From the NCBI GenBank assembly GCA_045532295.1, contig JAZSFP010000007.1, forward strand, positions 289,399 through 353,398: a stretch of 64,000 nt of DNA. The letters are read 5' to 3'. Position numbers and translations under genes: made by a program. Positions 58,943 to 64,000 of the stretch are shown piece by piece. Source of the stretch: UBA10677 sp045532295. GTDB taxonomy: Bacteria > Bacillota > Clostridia > Christensenellales > Pumilibacteraceae. The notes beneath the pieces were generated by a model. It did not search any database. It saw nothing but the letters and a program-made list of their open reading frames with translations, and was not told the DNA's origin. The number at the start of each line of letters is the position of its first letter. The first letter of the stretch is position 1.

Positions 58943-59890
58943 TTATCCTATCAATACAGTTTCGCAAACAAAGGAAATTATCGCATTTTTTGCATACGTA
59001 GCGTTATTTTTGATGACAAAATCAAGCGCGTGTAGTTTATCCACAATTAGTTTTAACCGCCTTGGCGAATATGAAGAAAGTAGTTTTATCGACTTTTTAA
59101 TTACAAATTCAGGCGTGTTCAAATCGGATGCTAAAGTATCTGATTGTGGGTTTAACGAGATATGTAAAAGCCGTCTAAAGTGGCTAAAAATCAAGCCAAA
59201 AATCTTAGTTTCTGCGTTACTTCCCTCAAGCATTTTTTGAGCAAGATTTACTGCTCTATCTTTATTTTTTTGCGCAATTGCCTCGCTAAGTTCAAAAACC
59301 TTAAATTCAAGGTCAGGCGCAATCATTTCCTCCACCGTTTCAACGGTTATACTTCCCCCGTTTGCGTAAGATATAAGTTTATCTACTTCTGCGCTAATTC
59401 TATTCATATCGCGGTTGCAATATTCAACTATTTTTCCTGCCGCCAAGTTACCTATTTGGCAACCCGCCTTAATAATGGTAGTACCCACCCAGTTAATCAA
59501 AAACTTTTCGTCAAGACGATTACAATCCACCACTTCTGCAATTTTGGCGAGCGCGGTTAAGTTTTGAGTGAGGTCTCCTACTATTACTAAAATAGAAGTA
59601 GGATTGGGGTTTTTAAGATATTCTTTAACTCCGTCAAGGTTTGTAGTATAGTTTTCCACAAAAATAACTCTTCTTTCCCCTAAAAACGGTAAACTATTAA
59701 GGGCGGATACGATTTCGTTATTAGTGGCGTCCTTTGAAAAGTGTGAAACGTTAAGGTCAGGATAAGCGCCAGCAAGCATTTTAAACATATCCGTGGCTTT
59801 CCTTACCACGAACGAGTCGTCGCCCGTAACGATATAGAACGGCTTAAACTGTCCTTCGGCTATATGTTTTTTGAGTTCAACGAATTTCAA
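58943..59890 (-). CDS. holA: DNA polymerase III subunit delta
   Basis: Delta opens the sliding clamp in the clamp loader. The 315 residues start KFVELKKHIAEGQFKPFYIVTGDD, with LPFLGERRVIFVENY, an AAA-like core and a C-terminal helical domain (AETKIFGLIFSHFRRLLHI). I prefer TTG 59890, 10 bases after AGGAG; GTG 59899 is too close to that site. comEC, the usual upstream neighbour, is elsewhere in the window. Confidence 0.93.
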   Translation of the reverse strand: MKFVELKKHIAEGQFKPFYIVTGDDSFVVRKATDMFKMLAGAYPDLNVSHFSKDATNNEIVSALNSLPFLGERRVIFVENYTTNLDGVKEYLKNPNPTSILVIVGDLTQNLTALAKIAEVVDCNRLDEKFLINWVGTTIIKAGCQIGNLAAGKIVEYCNRDMNRISAEVDKLISYANGGSITVETVEEMIAPDLEFKVFELSEAIAQKNKDRAVNLAQKMLEGSNAETKIFGLIFSHFRRLLHISLNPQSDTLASDLNTPEFVIKKSIKLLSSYSPRRLKLIVDKLHALDFVIKNNATYAKNAIISFVCETVLIG

Positions 59891-59919
59891 ATGACCCACT
59901 CTCCTATTTCGTTATTCTT

Positions 59920-59948
59920 ATTTTAATATAAAAGCAAAAATTTTGCAA
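59920..59948 (-). promoter_or_regulatory. Promoter of holA and the M28-like gene
   Basis: TTGCAA (59948-59943), a 17-base spacer and TAAAAT (59925-59920). Confidence 0.65.
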
Positions 59949-59973
59949 TCAATTTACCACTCATTTATTAAAA

Positions 59974-60366
59974 TCAAAGCAAATTTACGATATTTGGGTG
60001 TGTTTCATCTATTAAATCCTCAATTAATGCAAGTGAAAGCGAGGCATACTCTTTAGAATTGACGTACTCACCAGTTTCAATACTGCTTAGCATCGCCTCA
60101 AGTTTTTCGTCTAACGCACGCGCAATCGAGTGATTTGCCGTTGCCATAACGTAATCTCTATAACTCTTCCACTCTTTTATAATGGTTTTCGCGTGCGTAT
60201 AAGCAATCGAGTCTTCAAGTGTGTATTCGTTTTCATCAATTTCTCGTTCAATTACTATTATTTCATCAAACATATATTCGTAAATATTCGTACTTATAAT
60301 GCATTCGGTGATACTTAACCCAACTATAACCGCCATAAGAGAACAAATGATAATCAAACGTTTCAT
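59974..60366 (-). CDS. DUF4363-family protein
   Basis: This 130-residue protein has an N-terminal signal anchor (residues 3-25, MKRLIIICSLMAVIVGLSI), followed by a helical extracellular domain rich in acidic residues (TLEDSIAYTHAKTIIKEWK). This is the DUF4363 layout. It is found next to DUF421 in many Clostridia, as here, where its ATG shares one base with the DUF421 stop. Its function is unknown. Confidence 0.85.
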   Translation of the reverse strand: MKRLIIICSLMAVIVGLSITECIISTNIYEYMFDEIIVIEREIDENEYTLEDSIAYTHAKTIIKEWKSYRDYVMATANHSIARALDEKLEAMLSSIETGEYVNSKEYASLSLALIEDLIDETHPNIVNLL

Positions 60367-61055
60367 TACCAGTTTCCTCCTTCGACTTTAAGTTTAAAGG
60401 TTTTATCGCTCGTATTTTTAACAGATGCGTATGCGGTTCCATCCTGCCTAACGTCTAAATATAATACGTCTTTAACGTTATTAATACCGTTCTTTCTGAG
60501 CGCAACGGTAATTGAATTTTGATTATGCCCCACAATCGCGAGGTTTTTATCCGTAAACTTGCCGTCAATTATTAAAGTTATGGGCAAAAGCGCCTCAGTT
60601 GGTGGCTTAGTAGAAGGCTTTTCAACAACGCAAAGATTACCGTTCGTTTCAAAAATTGCGTACGCTATTTCGTTAATATCCATATATCCACCTGAACGCG
60701 CCGCTTCAATAAGGTCGTTTACGTTCATATTTAGTTTTTTGAGGTTTTCGTAATTAATACCGTCGCGGTCGATTACTATTACCGATTGACCGCTTATTAC
60801 TTTTCTTACGAATAAACTTTTTCTTGCAATCGTAGAAATAAGAATTTGTAGAAAACCGAGCGTGATTATGGGGATTACGCCTACGTAGAAAGGAATATAC
60901 GGGTCGTTCATAGGAATACACGCCACTTCCGCTATGATAAGCGTTATTACAAGTTCAAAGGGTTGCATTTCTCCAAGTTGCCGTTTACCCATAAGTCTAA
61001 CGATGAGCAACACGAGAAAAAAAGTTATTATTGATTTAATTAGCACCATTAACAT
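60366..61055 (-). CDS. DUF421 (YetF-type) membrane protein
   Basis: This 229-residue protein has three N-terminal helices (about 3-22, 32-50, 57-75) and a C-terminal soluble YetF/DUF421 domain. Typical blocks are LIVRLMGKRQLGEMQPFELVITLIIAEVAC and KVISGQSVIVIDRDGINYENLKKLNM. Bacillus relatives sit in spore or cell membranes and have no agreed function. The ATG at 61055 lies 6 bases after a TATACT -10 box and has no ribosome-binding site, so a leaderless mRNA is likely; ATG 61049 is an alternative. Confidence 0.9.
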   Translation of the reverse strand: MLMVLIKSIITFFLVLLIVRLMGKRQLGEMQPFELVITLIIAEVACIPMNDPYIPFYVGVIPIITLGFLQILISTIARKSLFVRKVISGQSVIVIDRDGINYENLKKLNMNVNDLIEAARSGGYMDINEIAYAIFETNGNLCVVEKPSTKPPTEALLPITLIIDGKFTDKNLAIVGHNQNSITVALRKNGINNVKDVLYLDVRQDGTAYASVKNTSDKTFKLKVEGGNW

Positions 61056-61061
61056 ACCGAT

Positions 61062-61090
61062 AGTATACGCTATTTTTACCGTTTTATCAT
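61062..61090 (-). promoter_or_regulatory. Possible promoter of DUF421-DUF4363 (leaderless)
   Basis: ATGATA (61090-61085), a 17-base spacer and TATACT (61067-61062), then 6 bases to the ATG. The -35 is weak. Confidence 0.5.
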
Positions 61091-61098
61091 TTTAAAAA

Positions 61099-61123
61099 TA
61101 AAAAACCGCTCTGTTTTGAGCGG
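61099..61123 (-). terminator. Terminator after mtnN
   Basis: CCGCTC, a 6-base loop and GAGCGG followed by TTTTTT. It begins 8 bases after the mtnN stop. Confidence 0.85.
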
Positions 61124-61130
61124 AATTATT

Positions 61131-61814
61131 TTATAAAGAACCTATGAAATCAGTAATTAGCGTTATGGATTTTTGAGCAGCCTCAGTTACAAACTCGTAA
61201 AAACTTTTTACCGCCTCGTCGTCGCCGTTATCGGATATTGATCTTAGCGCAACGAAGGGAATATTTTGTATAGCGCATATTTGATTTATTGCTGCGCTTT
61301 CCATATCGAAAGCGTTAGCGTTAAAAGTTTTTGCTATTAAAGTAGATTTTTCTTTACTGCTAACGAAACAATCGCCCGTTGCAATCGTGCCTACGATATA
61401 AGAAAATCCCCTATTTTTTGCTATTTTTTCTAACTGATTGACGAGTTTTTCGTCGCAATCGAAGTAAACCGAGTCAAAACCGTGCACTTGACCTAACTTA
61501 AGTCCGTCCGCTACGCCGTCATAGTCGTGTTGAACGGTCTTTCTAGCAATAACCACGTCGCCTTGTTTAAGCGGTTTCACTCCGCCTGCTACACCTATAT
61601 TAATTAACGCGCCAGGCTTGAATTTTTCAATCATAAGCGCGCCTGCGGTAGACGAGGCTACCTTACCCACGCCACACTTACAAACGACCAAATCTTTTCC
61701 GTTGAGTTTGCCTTTCACATACTTAAAAGAACCGCAAAATACCTCTTCTTTTTCGGTTAATTTTTCAATTAATCCTTCAGTTTCAACGCTCATTGCGCCT
61801 AAAATTCCAAGCAT
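61131..61814 (-). CDS. mtnN: 5'-methylthioadenosine/S-adenosylhomocysteine nucleosidase
   Basis: MtnN cuts adenine from methylthioadenosine and S-adenosylhomocysteine and so recycles methyl-transfer by-products. In 227 residues: MLGILGAMSVETEGL, LINIGVAGGVKPLKQGDVVIA, GTIATGDCFVS, and FDMESAAINQICA with the substrate glutamates. RSISDNGDDEA carries the catalytic aspartate. It is a single-gene transcript with its own promoter and terminator. Confidence 0.96.
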   Translation of the reverse strand: MLGILGAMSVETEGLIEKLTEKEEVFCGSFKYVKGKLNGKDLVVCKCGVGKVASSTAGALMIEKFKPGALINIGVAGGVKPLKQGDVVIARKTVQHDYDGVADGLKLGQVHGFDSVYFDCDEKLVNQLEKIAKNRGFSYIVGTIATGDCFVSSKEKSTLIAKTFNANAFDMESAAINQICAIQNIPFVALRSISDNGDDEAVKSFYEFVTEAAQKSITLITDFIGSL

Positions 61815-61834
61815 ATCTGCCTCCTTACTTCATT

Positions 61835-61863
61835 ATAATAACACGAACGGAAAAAATAGTCAA
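61835..61863 (-). promoter_or_regulatory. Promoter of mtnN
   Basis: TTGACT (61863-61858), a 17-base spacer and TATTAT (61840-61835). It is back to back with the promoter of the next plus-strand gene. Confidence 0.8.
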
Positions 61864-61880
61864 CCAAACGCGTTAAAATG

Positions 61881-61909
61881 TTGCAATCTTACTTAAAAAG
61901 TGTTATAAT
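61881..61909 (+). promoter_or_regulatory. Promoter of the propeller-like gene and SGNH hydrolase
   Basis: TTGCAA (61881-61886), a 17-base spacer and TATAAT (61904-61909), then a short leader with AGGAG. Confidence 0.85.
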
Positions 61910-61928
61910 TCTACCATAGGAGACTAAT

Positions 61929-63137
61929 ATGGCTAAAAAGGTTGTTTTTTCTCAAAAAAACGGAATAGGGTTTTGCTCAAACGACGGAAGTGTGCGCACG
62001 CTACCCTCTTCTTTTATTGAAAACTATAAGAAAAACGCTGAACAAATTGCTCGCAGTAACGAGTGGAAACAGAGTGGTTTTGGCGCGCAATTTACTCAAT
62101 CTACGCCCATAGAAGTTCCGCCCGATAAGTATGAAAGCGCAATCAACGGTATTTGTCTCGTTGATAACACCTTGTATTACAGCGCGCAAATTCAATCCTC
62201 TTCGGGAATACTTTCTAAAAACACCGATAACGAAAAACTTCCTGAAGGTCATATTATTCACGATAATAATGCTGAATATGGTGATATTGACGTTAGTTTA
62301 GACGGCAAAACGCTCGTCTCCTCAATTAAAAACGATGCTTTTTCGAGTAATATTGCGCTTTTTTCGCTTGTTGACGGAGGATATATTTCCGTTACGGGTG
62401 GCGATTCAAAAGATACTAATCCCTCTTTTTCACTGAAAAACGGCAGTAAAATTCTGTACTCTTCTGCTGGAATCGGAAGAAATTTTGACGGAGATTTCGT
62501 AAAATATGCGCCTTCCATAATTTGCTCGTACGATATTGATACACGCGAAGTGAAAGACGAAGTTTTTGACGAAAAGCACTCGTTAATTCTACCCAAGGAA
62601 GATAATGAAGGTAATCTATACTATATAGAAAGGCCAGCAAAGGAAAAACTTAAAAAACCAAATTTATTCTTGGAAATTTTACTTATTCCCTTTCGTTTAA
62701 TTTACGCAATCTATAAGTTTTTAGAGGCTTTCGTTAAAATTTTTACAGGCAAAGGATTCACCACTAAAACCGAAGGAGACAATCCAGGTAAACAAAAGAG
62801 CGAGCGTGATATTATCGTAGACGGGTATAAAGTTCAAGCAAGAGAAAACCTTCAAAAGAGCGAAAAGCGCAAAGAAAAATTTCCGGGATACGCTCCAAGC
62901 GACTGGGTACTTAAACGCAAAAACTTAGACGGTACGATAACGGAAATACAAAAAGGCGTTATCTCATACGATTTAGACGAAAATTCTATCGTATATACTA
63001 ACGGTAAATCGGTAATTAGGCTATTTAGCGATGGTAAATCAGAAAAAATTGCCGATGCGGATTTTTGTTCACGGGTAAGCGTTGAAAAAACAATCAATAA
63101 AGACGCTGTTTTATCCTCTTCCCCGTTTGATTTATAA
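61929..63137 (+). CDS. Hypothetical protein with beta-propeller-like repeats
   Basis: This 402-residue protein has no signal peptide and no family I recognise. Blocks such as DIDVSLDGKTLVSS and NPSFSLKNGSKILYSS resemble TolB/PD40 propeller blades, and further blade-like strands run to the C-terminus. Between them, near residues 243-280, lies one hydrophobic stretch (LFLEILLIPFRLIYAIYKFL) followed by a basic linker. It could sit on the membrane by this loop. It has its own promoter and leads into the SGNH hydrolase 30 bases later. Confidence 0.75.
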   Translation: MAKKVVFSQKNGIGFCSNDGSVRTLPSSFIENYKKNAEQIARSNEWKQSGFGAQFTQSTPIEVPPDKYESAINGICLVDNTLYYSAQIQSSSGILSKNTDNEKLPEGHIIHDNNAEYGDIDVSLDGKTLVSSIKNDAFSSNIALFSLVDGGYISVTGGDSKDTNPSFSLKNGSKILYSSAGIGRNFDGDFVKYAPSIICSYDIDTREVKDEVFDEKHSLILPKEDNEGNLYYIERPAKEKLKKPNLFLEILLIPFRLIYAIYKFLEAFVKIFTGKGFTTKTEGDNPGKQKSERDIIVDGYKVQARENLQKSEKRKEKFPGYAPSDWVLKRKNLDGTITEIQKGVISYDLDENSIVYTNGKSVIRLFSDGKSEKIADADFCSRVSVEKTINKDAVLSSSPFDL

Positions 63138-63167
63138 CAATTAATTAAATATTTTAGGAGACACATT

Positions 63168-63794
63168 ATGAAAATTTTATTTTATGGAGACTCTATCACT
63201 GACGCAGGAAGATTAGCAGACTGGGTTGGTGGATATAGCGCAGGTTTCGTAGGGGAAATTGCCGCTGAACTTCTTTGCGATTACCCTCAAAAGTTTGAAA
63301 TTGTAAACACAGGTATAAGCGGAAATCGTATCGTAGACCTTTACGCTCGCGCTAAAGCGGATTTGTGGAACCATAATCCTGACTTAATTAGCATACTTAT
63401 CGGAATTAACGACATTTGGCACGAATTAAATCACCAAAACGGCGTTGAACTTGACCGCTTTATTAAAGTTTACCGTATGCTTTTAGAAGATACGCGTAAA
63501 AAATTACCTAACGCTAAAATTATCCTTTGCGAACCCTTCGTCTTGGAAGGCTCTGCTACGAGCGAAAACTACGATAAGTTTTTGGAAATTAAGGAGTACG
63601 CAAAAGAAATTAAAAAAATCGCCGATGAGTTTGATGTTTATTATCTTTCACTTCAATCCGTTCTTGATAAAGCGTGCGACCTTGCTCCCTCTTCTTACTG
63701 GTTACACGACGGAGTGCATCCAACAAAACCGGGCGCAAAACTTATTGCAAACGAGTGGATTAAATTCTTTAAGAAAAATATTTTTACTGAATAA
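63168..63794 (+). CDS. SGNH/GDSL-family hydrolase
   Basis: This 208-residue cytoplasmic esterase-like enzyme has the block I serine (LFYGDSITDAGR, residue about 9), block II glycine (NTGISGNRIVDL), block III asparagine (ILIGINDIWHEL) and block V Asp-His (YWLHDGVHPTKPG). It resembles rhamnogalacturonan acetylesterase- or acyl-CoA thioesterase-like intracellular members. The substrate is unknown; carbohydrate deacetylation is the most common role in gut anaerobes. AGGAG lies upstream of ATG 63168. Confidence 0.92.
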   Translation: MKILFYGDSITDAGRLADWVGGYSAGFVGEIAAELLCDYPQKFEIVNTGISGNRIVDLYARAKADLWNHNPDLISILIGINDIWHELNHQNGVELDRFIKVYRMLLEDTRKKLPNAKIILCEPFVLEGSATSENYDKFLEIKEYAKEIKKIADEFDVYYLSLQSVLDKACDLAPSSYWLHDGVHPTKPGAKLIANEWIKFFKKNIFTE

Positions 63795-63801
63795 TATATC
63801 A

Positions 63802-63837
63802 AAACGGAAGGGTACGTACCCCTCCGTTTAATATTTT
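63802..63837 (+). terminator. Terminator after the SGNH hydrolase
   Basis: AAACGGAAGGGTAC pairs with GTACCCCTCCGTTT (one A-C mismatch). The T tail is weak (TAATATTTTAG). Confidence 0.65.
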
Positions 63838-63851
63838 AGTTCTATTTAAAC

Positions 63852-64000
63852 TTAAAAAGCAAAGAAAAAAGAGAAGTACTTCGGTGTACTTCTCTTTGAC
63901 TTATTCATTGACTTTTGGATAGAAAAAGCAAGGTCGGTAAGGTAATTTGTTAACCCTTCCGTAATCGCATTTCCACTGTGCGTTAATCCTTCAGGTTCTT
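63852..64000 (-). CDS. Partial C-terminus of an unidentified protein
   Basis: A frame is open from the right window edge to TAA at 63852, giving 48 residues. The stretch LTHSGNAITEGLTNYLTDLAFS looks like a real amphipathic C-terminus; the last part (KYFSFFFAF) is encoded by the terminator itself. No family can be named. The overlap with a terminator makes the exact end uncertain. Confidence 0.4.
   Translation of the reverse strand, partial: EPEGLTHSGNAITEGLTNYLTDLAFSIQKSMNKSKRSTPKYFSFFFAF
63864..63897 (-). terminator. Terminator of the right-edge minus-strand gene
   Basis: AAAGAGAAGTAC and GTACTTCTCTTT form a perfect 12-bp stem around a 6-base loop, and a T run follows on the minus strand. 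The stop codon of the partial gene lies beyond it. Confidence 0.8.

Noticed and set aside
61929..63137. A defence or toxin system built from the propeller-like protein and hydrolase
   Set aside because: No nuclease, toxin, restriction or phage-like gene accompanies it, and base composition is like the rest of the window.

Overview
The window reads as a chromosomal segment of a low-GC, single-membrane Firmicute of the class Clostridia, most likely an uncultured anaerobic lineage. Pointers are the order ylxM-ffh-rpsP-khpA-rimM-trmD-rbgA-rnhB, CdaA, the TmcAL-type tRNA(Met) ligase, BioY, DUF4364, DUF4363/DUF421, a TIGR03905 TSCPD protein, HslUV, and Pta-AckA acetate fermentation. Nearly every promoter is a close match to TTGACA-N17-TATAAT, and most starts have a GGAGG-like site. 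Coding density is very high. Many neighbouring genes share one base in a TAATG or TAGTG stop-start overlap. I see no tRNA, rRNA, CRISPR array, insertion sequence or prophage, and no stretch over 300 bases without a gene.

Layout, mostly on the minus strand. 1-4135: infC-rpmI-rplT behind a consensus promoter and an attenuator-like leader, then a TrmH-family methyltransferase, yebC and proA. 4206-7225: pta-ackA-comFC, facing tmcAL. 8444-21487: one apparent 13-kb operon from the ylxM promoter to a terminator after two tandem DAHP synthases. It carries SRP, ribosome maturation, tRNA methylation, RNase HII, alanine racemase, folate and CoA genes. 21493-28106: rpmF-plsX-rnc, then smc-ftsY with its own promoter. 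28154-31835: a heterodimeric ABC exporter. 31847-40674: hslV-hslU-hisS-aspS-rseC-glyA-comEC. 40676-47050: comM-dprA-topA-trmFO. 47099-50973: a small membrane protein, gapA, an M29 aminopeptidase and fba. 50974-53443: a biotin module (birA-bioY) behind a BirA operator, with DUF4364 and TSCPD genes diverging from it. 53454-57050: cdaA, a 44-residue membrane ORF, DUF1015 and lysC. 57081-63837: holA, a membrane protein and an M28-like lipoprotein; DUF421-DUF4363; mtnN; a propeller-like protein and an SGNH hydrolase. Both edges carry partial genes.

Functionally this is mostly core genome: translation, protein export, chromosome organisation, central carbon metabolism and cell-envelope precursors. 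Natural-competence genes (comFC, comEC, dprA, comM) are scattered among it. I found no convincing new defence or mobile system. The most interesting material is regulatory and structural: an apparent AUU start on infC; likely leaderless birA and DUF421 transcripts; face-to-face pta/tmcAL promoters with a palindrome between their start points; perfect inverted repeats at +1 of the ylxM and gapA promoters; a short CdaR-like remnant after cdaA; and degenerate active sites in ComEC and the M28-like lipoprotein.
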